Part shown: one piece after another, positions 18,686 through 28,053 of the stretch | Layout of the letters: each line of letters begins with the position of its first letter | Position numbering within the stretch: position 1 is the first letter of the stretch | From: Blautia sp. | GTDB taxonomy: Bacteria; Bacillota; Clostridia; Lachnospirales; Lachnospiraceae | Length of the DNA: 64,000 nt | Direction: 5' to 3' | Assembly (NCBI GenBank): GCA_017459635.1 | Contig: JAFUCO010000028.1 | Location: forward strand, 20,628-84,627 | Translations under genes and position numbers: made by a program | The notes under the pieces: model-generated | The model's input: only the letters and a program-made list of their open reading frames with translations | Database searches by the model: none | Told to the model about the DNA's origin: nothing

Positions 18686-20194
18686 CTATCTTCCTGATTC
18701 ATACCTGCCATCCTGGCTCTGGTTCTTTACTGGTATAATGATCTCCACCAGAGTTCCTTCCCCGTAGGTGCTCTGAAATACCATCCCCGCCGATTCGCCA
18801 TAATTAAGCCTCAGGCGTTCTGCGACATTAGAAAGTCCGAAGCTTTCATTTTCTTTCCTTGCAGGCTCCATACCGTCGACGGTGCGGACCAGCCCGGTAA
18901 GCTTTTCAGGAGTCATCCCGATGCCGGTATCCTTTATCCTTATTACAAGGCTTTCGCCTTCCCGGCTGACCGTTATGGAAATGTGTCCTCCGCCGCGCTT
19001 GTTCTTGATGCCGTGATAAATGGCGTTCTCGACCACGGGCTGGAGCGTCATCTTAAGGATGCGGTATTCATCGCAGGCCGGGTCGGCATCGATGCTGTAG
19101 GTCAGCATGTCGCGGTAGCGGAATTGTTGTATCTCAAGATAAGAACGTATGTGCAGTATCTCCTCCCGGATGGTGATCTCGTCACGCCCGCCCGAAAGAG
19201 AGGTGCGGAAGAAGGTGGAAAGAGAAGAAGCGATGCCTTCAACATCCTCCTTCCGGTCATCCTCGGCAAGCCAGACTATATTGTCCAGGGTATTGTACAG
19301 GAAATGCGGGTTGATCTGCGCCTGCAGAAGCTTGAGTTCAAGATTCCTTGCATTGACCTGTTCCTGCCGGTTTCGTTCAACGAGCTCCCCAATACGTTCC
19401 GCCATGCTGTTGAAGCCGGCGCCCAGTATCTGAACCTCCGGGCTGCCTTCCTCTGCTGCGCGGACGCTGAAATTACCCTGTCCAAGCTGCGCGGCTGTTG
19501 CCACAAGGCTGGTGATGGGCTTTGTAATACTGCGGGAAAAAAGGCTTGAGAGCAGGAAGCACACTACAAGCAGAATGACGGCCGCTGCGAGGGAAAACTG
19601 TGTCAGCAGAGCCGTCCGGTGGTCTATCTCCCGGCGTATATTGTCCATACTCTGTGATTCGTGATAGATATACTGCGAAATCCTGTCCTGTATCATCTCG
19701 GTCAGTACCCGTATATCCATGTCGAGACGTTCCATGTTTTCATCATAGGAGCCTGTCGCTTTTACCGTACTGCTGATATCATTGACCCTTTTGTGCAGAG
19801 TGATAAGGAGCTTCGTCGCTCCCTTCACAACCTCAAGGGCATCAGGCGAGATGGTAGAAGCGCGGAGACGCTCGAATGCCTCTTCAGCCTCCCTGATCAT
19901 CTCATCCGGATTAGTCATTCCCAGCTCGTTTTTAACCTCGTATTTGGAGAGGGAATGAGCCACCATCATATACATAACAGAGTCCATATCCTCCTTGAAC
20001 ACAAGGTTGAACTCGTTGACCGCTGTAATATTCCGCACGATAGTGTCATAGGAGCTGGAGATCTGGTTTATACTGAACAGAAGATAAACGGAAAGAGCCA
20101 GAAACGGGATGATCAGTATGGATGAGAGCAGATAAAGACGCATCCTCAGAGACATTCCGCGCCTTCTCTCTCTCTGCGAACCGGGTTTATTCAT
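18686..20194 (-). CDS. Sensor histidine kinase (YesM type)
   Basis: The 502-aa membrane kinase has segments at about 18-40 and 200-220, with an extracytoplasmic region between them. A HAMP domain (about 221-275), a short coiled coil and the His_kinase block LLQAQINPHFLYNTLDN (phospho-acceptor His297) follow, then HATPase motifs ENAIYHGIKN and IKDTGIGM. Its start overlaps the response-regulator stop by 8 bp. With the lipoprotein at 22075 and the regulator at 20187 it probably senses the sugar carried by the ytfQ-type importer downstream. Confidence 0.9.
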   Translation of the reverse strand: MNKPGSQRERRRGMSLRMRLYLLSSILIIPFLALSVYLLFSINQISSSYDTIVRNITAVNEFNLVFKEDMDSVMYMMVAHSLSKYEVKNELGMTNPDEMIREAEEAFERLRASTISPDALEVVKGATKLLITLHKRVNDISSTVKATGSYDENMERLDMDIRVLTEMIQDRISQYIYHESQSMDNIRREIDHRTALLTQFSLAAAVILLVVCFLLSSLFSRSITKPITSLVATAAQLGQGNFSVRAAEEGSPEVQILGAGFNSMAERIGELVERNRQEQVNARNLELKLLQAQINPHFLYNTLDNIVWLAEDDRKEDVEGIASSLSTFFRTSLSGGRDEITIREEILHIRSYLEIQQFRYRDMLTYSIDADPACDEYRILKMTLQPVVENAIYHGIKNKRGGGHISITVSREGESLVIRIKDTGIGMTPEKLTGLVRTVDGMEPARKENESFGLSNVAERLRLNYGESAGMVFQSTYGEGTLVEIIIPVKNQSQDGRYESGR

Positions 20195-21995
20195 TTTCGC
20201 CCTTTCCTCTCATACGGTATTCCCTTGGGGACATACCCTGCAGTTTTTTGAAGGTGGCGCTGAAATAGTGCGGATCCTTGTAGCCGGACTGATAAGCTAT
20301 CTCAGAAGAGCGGAGGTCAGTGCTCATGAGGAGCTCCTTGGCGCGGTCCATCCGTTTTCCGATCAGATATTCTATGAACGGCATCCCCATTTCGCGTGAA
20401 AACAGCGCCGAAAAACGGTTGGGGGAAAGCCCTGCCGCGGCGGCCGCCGCATTCAGCGACATGTCCTCATCGGCAAAATGTTCATCAATATAGTCCACCG
20501 CTTCCTTCAATATCTGGACCCCACGGCGTGACGAACTGCTGTCGCGAACCTGGATCACTTCTTTCAGATATCTTGTCAGATAGGCTTTTGCATCACCGGC
20601 TGTCTTCAAATTCGCCATGACCGTGTTGATATCACCGCATACATCATTTATCCCGGAAGGATCCTTTCCAAGTTCCTTCAGAAATCTCGCCATCGCAAAG
20701 AAACCATCCATGGTAATATAGCTGAGGAACATCACTGACCGGGTGTTGTCCTCGCCCACAGAGGAAAAAAGATCCTCCATAAAGTCATCTGCTTCCTGCA
20801 GAGTACCGGTCCGGAGAAAACTTTCCCAGGCATTCCGGAGGCTCTCATTCTGAAGGGCAGTTTCGGCATCTATATGTACGGAGTTATTCAGCGGATCCTT
20901 AGCATATATAAGGGCCGGATCTTTGCCATATATAAGAAGCGGGTCTTTGCCCTTCGCAAGGCTCTGATCTTTGCCCTGCATAAAAAGCGGGTCTTTGCCC
21001 TCCGTAAGAAGCGTATCCTTGCCCTGTACAGGAAGTGTATCTTTGCCCTGCATAAGGAGCAGGCTCCTGTCCTGCAGGAGGTCATGGATTGGAATGTCAC
21101 TGCCTATCATGCGGTTAGGCGGCAGGAAAAACCGGTATGAGGAAGCCCGGTTGGCTTCGTGCCACGAAACCTGTATCTCGCTCATATGGGTGACAGGCCT
21201 GCCTGTACTGATAAAAAACGGCTGGCTTCCCGATGATTCAGATGAATAAGTAATCCTGCCGCAGATCTCCTCGCGCATTTTGTCGAGCTCCTCCGCCGAT
21301 TTTGCCGACAGAAGGATGGCGCGGCTGTCCACGCTGTGTTCAAACAGAAAGCACCCCGTGATCTCCTCCTCCAGCGAATCCAGGGCATTCTCCATCAGAC
21401 GCTGGTAATTGAGGTCCGATGCATACTGGATATACAATAGAAGCATCTGATAATAAGGAGCCTGAAGGCGCAGGCCGGTCTCCTCCGCAAGGGACAGCAG
21501 CTGATGTGAAGAGTACTCGCCCGATATCAGTGAACGGAAGAATTTTCTCCTCCGGTGGGCTTCCTTTTCCTTTTCTTCCTCCTGCATAAGGTCCAGATGC
21601 TCCTGACGGTTCTTTTTTTCCTCTTCAACCGTATTCCTGAGACGCCTTATCACTTCTTTAAGTTCCTTCGGAGTGATAGGCTTGACAAGATATTCAGTCA
21701 CTCCGATGCGGAGAGCATCCTGCGCATAGCGGAATTCGGTATATCCTGAAAGAATTACGATTTTTGTCTCGGGAAGCTCTGACCTTATAAGGCGGGAGAG
21801 CTGCAGTCCGTCCATGAAAGGCATCTTGATATCCGTAATGACAATGTCCGGGCGCTGTTCCAGAATAAGCGGCCAGGCAAGTTCCCCGTCCCCTGCCTCA
21901 CCGCAGAACTCTATACCTTCCTCTTCCCAGTGTATATGGCGGCGGATACCTTCGCGCATGGCGATCTCATCCTCCACAAGAAATAGTTTTACCAT
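20187..21995 (-). CDS. AraC-family response regulator (YesN type) with an internal tandem repeat
   Basis: The 602-aa protein has an N-terminal receiver (VKLFLVEDE, phospho-acceptor D55 in VITDIKMP, K105), a long linker, and a C-terminal AraC-type double helix-turn-helix (LNAAAAAAGLSPNRFSALF and SEIAYQSGYKDPHYFSATFKK). I chose the ATG at 21995 because AAGGAG lies 6 nt upstream and the protein then begins as other YesN proteins do; an in-frame extension to 22112 would run almost to the upstream gene. Inside the linker are seven 8-residue repeats with a GKDPL-like core, encoded by a 24-bp minisatellite (20893-21060). The probable target is the ytfQ promoter. Confidence 0.88.
   Translation of the reverse strand: MVKLFLVEDEIAMREGIRRHIHWEEEGIEFCGEAGDGELAWPLILEQRPDIVITDIKMPFMDGLQLSRLIRSELPETKIVILSGYTEFRYAQDALRIGVTEYLVKPITPKELKEVIRRLRNTVEEEKKNRQEHLDLMQEEEKEKEAHRRRKFFRSLISGEYSSHQLLSLAEETGLRLQAPYYQMLLLYIQYASDLNYQRLMENALDSLEEEITGCFLFEHSVDSRAILLSAKSAEELDKMREEICGRITYSSESSGSQPFFISTGRPVTHMSEIQVSWHEANRASSYRFFLPPNRMIGSDIPIHDLLQDRSLLLMQGKDTLPVQGKDTLLTEGKDPLFMQGKDQSLAKGKDPLLIYGKDPALIYAKDPLNNSVHIDAETALQNESLRNAWESFLRTGTLQEADDFMEDLFSSVGEDNTRSVMFLSYITMDGFFAMARFLKELGKDPSGINDVCGDINTVMANLKTAGDAKAYLTRYLKEVIQVRDSSSSRRGVQILKEAVDYIDEHFADEDMSLNAAAAAAGLSPNRFSALFSREMGMPFIEYLIGKRMDRAKELLMSTDLRSSEIAYQSGYKDPHYFSATFKKLQGMSPREYRMRGKGENE
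20893..21060. repeat. 24-bp minisatellite in the response-regulator gene
   Basis: Seven consecutive 24-bp units, consensus core GGATCTTTGCC on the plus strand, keep the reading frame and encode repeats such as QGKDTLLT, MQGKDQSL and IYGKDPAL. Units differ at several positions, so the array is not brand new. Confidence 0.88.
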
Positions 21996-22074
21996 AGTAT
22001 CTCCTTGATATGCCGGCACCATCTTTTCAGATATTGCCTGCTTCTGCATTGACAGTTCCCTCCAGGCTGCTGCT

Positions 22075-23205
22075 TTAATACTCTCTGCCTCCGATAAGCT
22101 CCTTCGTAACAAGAGTCACCGGATATTCTTCTCCGGCAGCCTCAACCGACGTAAGGCCATCAACCGCCGAGAACTGTTCCTCCGGTACATAATTTCTGAA
22201 CTGCAGAGTCTCTCCTTTTTCCAGTTGATCGATCATCTGTACAAGGCGCGGCCCGTACAGAGGCATACATTCAGTGTCAACTGCAATCTCGCCCCTGAGA
22301 GTACGTTCCATAGCGCTGCGGGCTGCGTCAAAGGAAAGGATCAGTATTTCACCGTTTTTTATATCTGTTCCCGGAGTCATTCCTGCTTCATGTATCGCCT
22401 CGATCGCCCCATATGCCATATTGTCGTTTTCACAATAGACCACCTGGATACGGCTGCCATACTTATCAAGCATCTGCGCCATGATCTCCTTACCCTTGGC
22501 AGTGGTGAATTCGCCGGGCTGCTGGTCGATGAGATTCCAGTCAGGGTGGTCATCTATGGCATCCATGAGGGCCGCCGTCCGGCCTATCTGCGCGGAGGAG
22601 CCGATAGTTCCCTGAAGATGAAGTATGTTCAGCGGCTGATCATACTTCTGTTTCTCAAGAAAGGCAGAGAGCCACGCACAGGCTCTGTCGCCCTCGAGAC
22701 GGAAATCCGAACCGATCCATGCAGTGTAAGCACCGGGTTCTTTTACGTCGACCTCACGGTCGAAGACAATGACAGGGATGCCTGCCTCGCGTGCCTCGCT
22801 GAGCGAAGCATCCCAGCCGGATTCCATGATGGGATCAAGCAGAATATAATCAACCCCGAGGCTTATGAATTCGCGCATGGCCTTGACCTGCTTCTCGGGC
22901 TTCTGCTGCGCGTCATTCACCAGCAGGTAATAACCGTTGTCAGCCGAAAAAGCCTCGTCAAGCGACCTGTTGCAGGCTATCCGCCAGTCCGACTCTGACC
23001 CTATTTTTACATATCCTACCGTAATGTTATTTCCCGGAACAGATACAGGTTCCTCCTTAGGCTCTCTGCAGCCGGAAAGAGCAGCCGCAAACACAGCGAT
23101 TATCAACAGCAAAAACAGCCGCAGACGGCTTCTTAATATGCGTACTGCAAGGCGTAAGCCGGTACAACCCCGGGTATCGAATAAAAACGACATGAAACTG
23201 TTCAT
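22075..23205 (-). CDS. YtfQ-like sugar-binding lipoprotein, probable sensor component
   Basis: The 376-aa protein has a basic N-terminus, a hydrophobic stretch and a clear lipobox LSGC (about residues 43-46), then a binding domain close to YtfQ: VGYVKIGSESDWRIACNRSL, YILLDPIMESGWDASL and LQGTIGSSAQIGR. It is a paralogue of the importer binding protein at 17441-18457 but is encoded first in a three-gene operon with the response regulator and kinase, not with the importer. By analogy with other binding protein-kinase-regulator sets it probably presents sugar to the kinase. AAGGAAGG lies 6 nt before the ATG. Confidence 0.85.
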   Translation of the reverse strand: MNSFMSFLFDTRGCTGLRLAVRILRSRLRLFLLLIIAVFAAALSGCREPKEEPVSVPGNNITVGYVKIGSESDWRIACNRSLDEAFSADNGYYLLVNDAQQKPEKQVKAMREFISLGVDYILLDPIMESGWDASLSEAREAGIPVIVFDREVDVKEPGAYTAWIGSDFRLEGDRACAWLSAFLEKQKYDQPLNILHLQGTIGSSAQIGRTAALMDAIDDHPDWNLIDQQPGEFTTAKGKEIMAQMLDKYGSRIQVVYCENDNMAYGAIEAIHEAGMTPGTDIKNGEILILSFDAARSAMERTLRGEIAVDTECMPLYGPRLVQMIDQLEKGETLQFRNYVPEEQFSAVDGLTSVEAAGEEYPVTLVTKELIGGREY

Positions 23206-23524
23206 GCAAAGCCTTCCTTAAAATTCTGATATTATTACAGCATGGAAACATTATGTATAACTCCCACACAGGCCGGAAATCATAATAAATCCCGGCAGGG
23301 GACTGCTTCTCAAAAGCTGCCAGCTTCCGGCAGATGTCCGGACTGTTCTGAGTATCTCTATCATTATATCATTTATTATGATTCATTTCCATATGCTGAT
23401 ATAAAGAGTTGCTGTTCACGGCCGTAATGAATAAACACAATAAATTATGTTAACAAACTGTAGATTTTTAGCTGACAACATGGTATATTATTAGTAATGC
23501 ATAGTTACTATAAGGAGTTTAATA
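23206..23524. other. Divergent intergenic region between sensor operon and glgB
   Basis: About 320 bp between divergent genes. It must carry both promoters, but I see only weak matches: TATACA-like boxes on the minus strand near 23253-23265 and CTGACA with TATTAT-like boxes on the plus strand near 23473-23495. A TAAGGAG ribosome site precedes glgB. No other structure was recognised. Confidence 0.5.
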
Positions 23525-25507
23525 ATGGATTTTCACAGTTTTTATACAGGCACTGAATTTGAAGCCTACGAATTTCTTGGCGCGCATGTGGTCGAAAAAG
23601 GGGTTGTTTTCCGCACATACGCCCCTTCAGCCGCCCATGTGGCAGTTATCGGGGAATTCAACGGCTGGACAGACTTTGGCATGCATCGCATTCATGACGG
23701 ACAGTTCTGGGAATGCTATATCGAAAATGCCTGCCATGGACAGATGTACAAATACCGCATTTACCGTCCCGACGGCGGATATATCGACCACGCAGACCCA
23801 TATGCCTTCTATTCCGAACTGCGTCCGGCTACGGCTTCAATCATATATGACATGAAGCGTTATAATTTCAACGATATTGAATTTATGACAAAGCGTGACG
23901 ATTTCAAAAACAGGCCGCTCAACATATACGAACTGAATCTCGGCTCATGGAGGCGCAAGGACGGAGGAGAGCCCGAAGGCGACTGGGAGGAGCCGACCGA
24001 TGCAGCCCCGGGCTGGTACCGCTACGAGGAGACTGCGGACATGCTCATCCCGTATCTCCTTGAAAATCATTACAACTGTGTTGAGTTTATGCCGCTTGCC
24101 GAGTATCCCGCCGATGAGTCCTGGGGGTATCAGGGCACAGGGTTTTTCAGCGCCACATCGCGCTACGGGACGCCGGAAGGGCTGAGAACACTGATAGACC
24201 GGCTTCACCAGAACAACATAGCCGTGATTCTTGATATAGTCACAGTACACTTCGCCGCAAATGACTACAGCCTGATGAATTTTGACGGCACAGCCCTGTA
24301 CGAATATCCCAACTCAGCTGTGGGCTACAGTGAGTGGGGCACCTGCAACTTTATGCACTCCCGTGGAGATGTGCGCTCATTCCTCGCATCTGCATGCGAT
24401 TTCTGGCTCAGCCGGTACCATTTCGACGGCCTCCGTTTTGATGCGGTCGGAAACCTGATCTACTGGCAGGGGGACCAGGGAAGAGGTGAAAATCTCGAAG
24501 CTATCAATTTCCTCCGGACGATAAATCAGGGACTCCACGCGCGGCATCCCGGCATAATGCTCATCGCCGAGGATTCAACGGCCTATCCCGGAGTTACCGC
24601 CGACGTATCCTCGGGAGGCCTCGGCTTTGACTACAAGTGGGACCTGGGCTGGATGAACGACACCCTGTCATACTTCCAGGAATGGCCGGAACGGCGTACA
24701 TCCGTATACCACAAGCTGACCTTCTCAATGCAGTATTATTATAATGAAAGATTTCTTCTTCCGCTGTCCCACGATGAGGTAGTACACGGAAAGGCGACTA
24801 TACTCCAGAAAATGTCCGGCGATTATGAAGGCAAGTTCCCGCAGGCCCGGGCAATGTACCTTTATATGTACCTGCATCCCGGAAAGAAGCTCAACTTCAT
24901 GGGAAATGAGGTGGGGCAGCTCAGAGAGTGGAACGAAAAGAGAGAGCAGGACTGGTTCATAACAAGATATCCTCTGCATGACAGCTTTCACACCTTCATG
25001 GTTGACCTGAACAGGCTGTACGAAGAGCATCCGTCACTCTGGAAGCATGACTATGACAGGTACGGCTTTGAGTGGATAGACGCGAACCAGGAGATCAAGA
25101 ACGTGTACGTGTTCCGCCGCAGGTCCGAGGAGGAAAGCATCCTGTGCATCTTCAATTTCTCCGAGTTTCCGCAAGTCTACGATTTCAGACCGGGCTGGGA
25201 CGGCGTGTGGACAGTCCTCATGGACACTGATCTCACAAAATATTCCGGAGAAACAGAGGCGGAAGAGCTTGCCCCGCTCAGGATACATGCGGATGAGGCA
25301 GGCACAATTACCCTGCAGCCGTTTTCAGGAAGATGCTATCTGGAACGCAGCATGGAGGACGCTGATAAAGAAAACGCCGGTATAAAAAACTCATGCAATG
25401 AAGATGCCGGTATAGAAAACTCAGGCAATGAAGAAACCGGAAAAGTAAGCTCCGGTAATGAGAACGCAGGCGATGGTAATACCGTCATGTCAGGCGGTGA
25501 TATATGA
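23525..25507 (+). CDS. glgB: 1,4-alpha-glucan branching enzyme (GH13_9)
   Basis: The enzyme makes alpha-1,6 branches in glycogen. An N-terminal CBM48 domain (about 20-110, VAVIGEFNGWTD) precedes the GH13 barrel. Catalytic residues are visible: nucleophile D306 in DGLRFDAVGN, acid/base E349 in LIAEDSTAYPG and D417 in LSHDEVVHGK. Residues after about 620 form an extra Asn/Gly/Glu-rich tail built of 10-residue repeats (for example EDAGIENSGN), not found in typical GlgB. No other glycogen gene is adjacent. The stop overlaps the start of the ROK gene (ATGA), so the two are co-translated. Confidence 0.92.
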   Translation: MDFHSFYTGTEFEAYEFLGAHVVEKGVVFRTYAPSAAHVAVIGEFNGWTDFGMHRIHDGQFWECYIENACHGQMYKYRIYRPDGGYIDHADPYAFYSELRPATASIIYDMKRYNFNDIEFMTKRDDFKNRPLNIYELNLGSWRRKDGGEPEGDWEEPTDAAPGWYRYEETADMLIPYLLENHYNCVEFMPLAEYPADESWGYQGTGFFSATSRYGTPEGLRTLIDRLHQNNIAVILDIVTVHFAANDYSLMNFDGTALYEYPNSAVGYSEWGTCNFMHSRGDVRSFLASACDFWLSRYHFDGLRFDAVGNLIYWQGDQGRGENLEAINFLRTINQGLHARHPGIMLIAEDSTAYPGVTADVSSGGLGFDYKWDLGWMNDTLSYFQEWPERRTSVYHKLTFSMQYYYNERFLLPLSHDEVVHGKATILQKMSGDYEGKFPQARAMYLYMYLHPGKKLNFMGNEVGQLREWNEKREQDWFITRYPLHDSFHTFMVDLNRLYEEHPSLWKHDYDRYGFEWIDANQEIKNVYVFRRRSEEESILCIFNFSEFPQVYDFRPGWDGVWTVLMDTDLTKYSGETEAEELAPLRIHADEAGTITLQPFSGRCYLERSMEDADKENAGIKNSCNEDAGIENSGNEETGKVSSGNENAGDGNTVMSGGDI

Positions 25508-26664
25508 TGGAAAGGTCAGGCTTCAACAATGCAACGCTGAAATTCCAGAACCGGGGGCTGGTACTGCGTCTTGTAACCACCGGAGAATGCGCATCCCGCA
25601 TCGATGTGTCAAAGCAGACCGGGCTTTCCAAGATGGCAGCGACAAATATCATTGCAGGTTTTATCGAAGAGAATATCCTGGAAGAGCGTGAAACCATCCA
25701 GGTCAAGGGAAAAGGCAGGAATCCGATCTGGCTCGGTCTGTCACCGAAAGCACCGCGCATTGTAGGAGTATATGTCGGCACCCGTGACTGTACGGTCGTG
25801 CTTGCAGACATGCACCTTCAGATACTGGCGAGGGCAGGCTTTGCCATATCACAGGAGAACCACAGCAGCCTTACAGATACGATGTGCCGGTACATAGACA
25901 GGATCCTGAAAAAAACATCAGGTGAAAAGATATGGGGAATTTCTGTGAGCACCGTGGGAGCCGTGGATATTCAAAAAGGCACAATAAAGAATCCTCTTGA
26001 CCTTTATGGACCGGAAGAGATCCCCGTGGTACAGATCCTGAAGGAAAAATACAACCTGCCGGTAATGCTGGAGACCCGTTATAATGGCGCGGCTCTGGCT
26101 GAAAAGCTCTACGGAAACGCAAAGGACGTCGAGAACTTTCTGTTCTGCGGAATATGTGAAGAGGTGGGTTCAGGACTGGTCATCGGGGGAACTACGGGAA
26201 GCGTTTACGGGATGACCGGCAACCTCGGACACACAAGCATCGAGGTAAAAGGCCGTCAGTGCAAGTGCGGACGCCGTGGATGTCTCACAATGTATGCTTC
26301 AACCCCGGTAATCCGGGCAAAATACAGAAAAGCGGCATCAGAGGAGCTGCCTTTCCGGGAAATCTGCAGGAATGCCGAGAAGGGAGAGGAGAATGCAGCG
26401 GCCATTCTGGACGGCATGACAGAAAGGCTCGCAAGCGGGCTTATTAATGCCGCAAATCTGTTTACGCCGCAAAAGATCCTGTTAGGCTTTGATGCCTGCT
26501 GTCTTCCGGCAAAGTATATCTCACGGCTCGAAACACTGATCAACGAAGAAAGCCTGTCCGGAGAACCGGTTCCGGTCCAGAAATCCTCACTTGGCAGGAA
26601 CGCCGGGATTAAGGGGTGCGCGTCAAAGCTGCTTATGAGTGTGTTCGACGGGACACTTCTTTAA
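25504..26664 (+). CDS. ROK-family transcriptional regulator / sugar kinase-like protein
   Basis: The 386-aa protein has an N-terminal winged helix (ASRIDVSKQTGLSKMAATNIIAGF, about residues 30-55) and a C-terminal ROK domain with the zinc motif CKCGRRGCLTMYAS and the NLGHTSI block. This layout is that of NagC/XylR-type regulators, not free kinases. The start overlaps the glgB stop by 4 bp, so it probably senses sugar status for glgB or a remote regulon. The ATP-binding glycine motif near the start of the ROK domain is weak (VGVYVGTRDCTVV), suggesting a regulator. Confidence 0.87.
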   Translation: MMERSGFNNATLKFQNRGLVLRLVTTGECASRIDVSKQTGLSKMAATNIIAGFIEENILEERETIQVKGKGRNPIWLGLSPKAPRIVGVYVGTRDCTVVLADMHLQILARAGFAISQENHSSLTDTMCRYIDRILKKTSGEKIWGISVSTVGAVDIQKGTIKNPLDLYGPEEIPVVQILKEKYNLPVMLETRYNGAALAEKLYGNAKDVENFLFCGICEEVGSGLVIGGTTGSVYGMTGNLGHTSIEVKGRQCKCGRRGCLTMYASTPVIRAKYRKAASEELPFREICRNAEKGEENAAAILDGMTERLASGLINAANLFTPQKILLGFDACCLPAKYISRLETLINEESLSGEPVPVQKSSLGRNAGIKGCASKLLMSVFDGTLL

Positions 26665-26900
26665 AGGATAAAACCTTACGCCATATGTACAGAAATACCT
26701 GTTGTCACATATGCAGTGCGCCATGCTCAAAGATATGCTGTACATCCGGCGCTTTCTAAAAAATCAGTTTATTTCTTTTTTATAGTTTTTTTATAAAATG
26801 AACAAACTATGAACACATTTGAGGAATATGATATATACATCTTAAGAGAAAGCAAACCTCTTAAGAAAACTCTTTCCTTTCCCTAAATATGTAAAACATT
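26665..26900. other. Long 3' untranslated region downstream of the ROK gene
   Basis: No gene was recognised. A perfect 9-bp hairpin TCTTAAGAG / CTCTTAAGA lies near 26843-26869, and the stretch ends in a terminator. It is either a 3' UTR of about 240 nt or contains a small RNA. Confidence 0.4.
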
Positions 26901-26950
26901 AACCACTTATTTCCAGGCGAGAAAGCCGGAAAGGGTGGTTTTTGTTTTTT
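26901..26950 (+). terminator. Rho-independent terminator before degV
   Basis: AACCAC-TT-TTTCC pairs with GGAAA-GG-GTGGTT around a GGC...GCC inner stem, followed by TTTGTTTTTT. Confidence 0.8.
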
Positions 26951-26955
26951 ATTCG

Positions 26956-26964
26956 TGTTATAAT
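26956..26964 (+). promoter_or_regulatory. Extended -10 promoter for degV
   Basis: TGTTATAAT is an extended -10 element (TGn-TATAAT). No good -35 box is visible, as expected for this promoter class. It lies 6 bp after the terminator T-run. Confidence 0.6.
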
Positions 26965-27007
26965 GCCAATGTTTTAAGTATAAGACTGTATTAAGGAGGT
27001 GACAGAG

Positions 27008-27865
27008 ATGCCTTTTGTTGTTTTTGCGGATGGAAGTGCCAATCTTCCCAAAAAACTCCTTAACGGGATAACACTGCTGCCATGTGAATACACAATTGAC
27101 GGAAAAGCACAGATATATTGGGGAGATGTCGATCATTTTGAAGGTCATATCTTTTACGAGGGCTTGAGAAACGGCAGAGAAATACGTACAAGCCTTCTCA
27201 ATACCCAGCTGTTCCTGGATCACTTTACCCCGGTGCTTGAAGAAGGCAAGGATATAATCTACATTTCAATGAGCTCCGGTATAAGCGGTACTTATAATGC
27301 AGCAATAGCAGCTGTGAATGAGCTGAATGAAGAGTATCCGGATCGTTTCATACATATAGTTGATTCAAAAGGCTGCGGATTCGGCAACGGACTGCTTGCA
27401 GTAAAAGCGGCTCAGCTTTCGGCAAAAGGGACTGATGTCCGGGAAGCTGCAAAGATCATTGATGAAGAGGTTTTTCATACATGCCAGTATTTTACCGTGG
27501 ATGATCTCAATTTCCTGAAAAGGACAGGCCGTGTCAGCGGTGTCAGTGCTGTAATTGGGACCATGCTGAACATCAAGCCCATACTTTACGGTGACAGCAC
27601 AGGACACATCATTTCCTGCGGCAAGGTAAGGGGGCGGAAAAAAGCGATCGATGCGCTTGCCGCCAAATATAAAGAAAAACAGATCCACAACAGCTTCATC
27701 TGCATTTCCCACGGGGACTGCATTGAAGATGCCAGGACCCTCGCCAGGATGATCCACAAGATAACGCCTGAGGTCAAGATCGTCATAAGCCAGCACGAGC
27801 CTTTCTCCGGCGCGCATGTAGGCCCCGGGATGCTGGCGGTGTTCTTCCGCGGAAGAGAAAGATAA
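27008..27865 (+). CDS. DegV-family fatty-acid-binding protein
   Basis: The 285-aa protein has the DegV fold: FVVFADGSANLP at the start, EIRTSLLNTQLF, the SMSSGISGTYNAA block that contacts the carboxylate, and DDLNFLKRTGRVSG. DegV (FakB-like) proteins bind fatty acids; some deliver them to the FakA kinase. No fakA is adjacent. The ATG at 27008 follows AAGGAGG at 7 nt; a GTG at 26999 lies inside that site and is rejected. Confidence 0.88.
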   Translation: MPFVVFADGSANLPKKLLNGITLLPCEYTIDGKAQIYWGDVDHFEGHIFYEGLRNGREIRTSLLNTQLFLDHFTPVLEEGKDIIYISMSSGISGTYNAAIAAVNELNEEYPDRFIHIVDSKGCGFGNGLLAVKAAQLSAKGTDVREAAKIIDEEVFHTCQYFTVDDLNFLKRTGRVSGVSAVIGTMLNIKPILYGDSTGHIISCGKVRGRKKAIDALAAKYKEKQIHNSFICISHGDCIEDARTLARMIHKITPEVKIVISQHEPFSGAHVGPGMLAVFFRGRER

Positions 27866-27962
27866 AAAATGAAAAATGAAAGAGCATTGCCTGACCTTCT
27901 GCATGAGTGGATAATCAGGCTTTTACAAAAAGGATGATGCGCCCTTTGATATCAGCAGACCT

Positions 27963-28014
27963 GGCGGATGCCGGGGCTGTGCACTGAAAACTACAGGAAC
28001 AGCCGGCATCCGCC
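27963..28014. other. Strong hairpin upstream of the aminopeptidase gene
   Basis: Perfect 12-bp arms GGCGGATGCCGG and complement (27963-27974 and 28003-28014), extended by CTGT/ACAG inside, about 40 nt before the next start codon. No T-run follows. It could be a 5' leader element or a 3' stabiliser for degV. Confidence 0.5.
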
Positions 28015-28053
28015 CGGCAAGAGAACAAAAAAACAGATTGGAGAAACCAGAAG

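Noticed and set aside
20893-21060. Possible CRISPR array
   Set aside because: Units are contiguous 24-bp in-frame repeats with no spacers. The other tandem arrays (36632-36736, 58327-58471) also lack spacers, and no cas gene is present.
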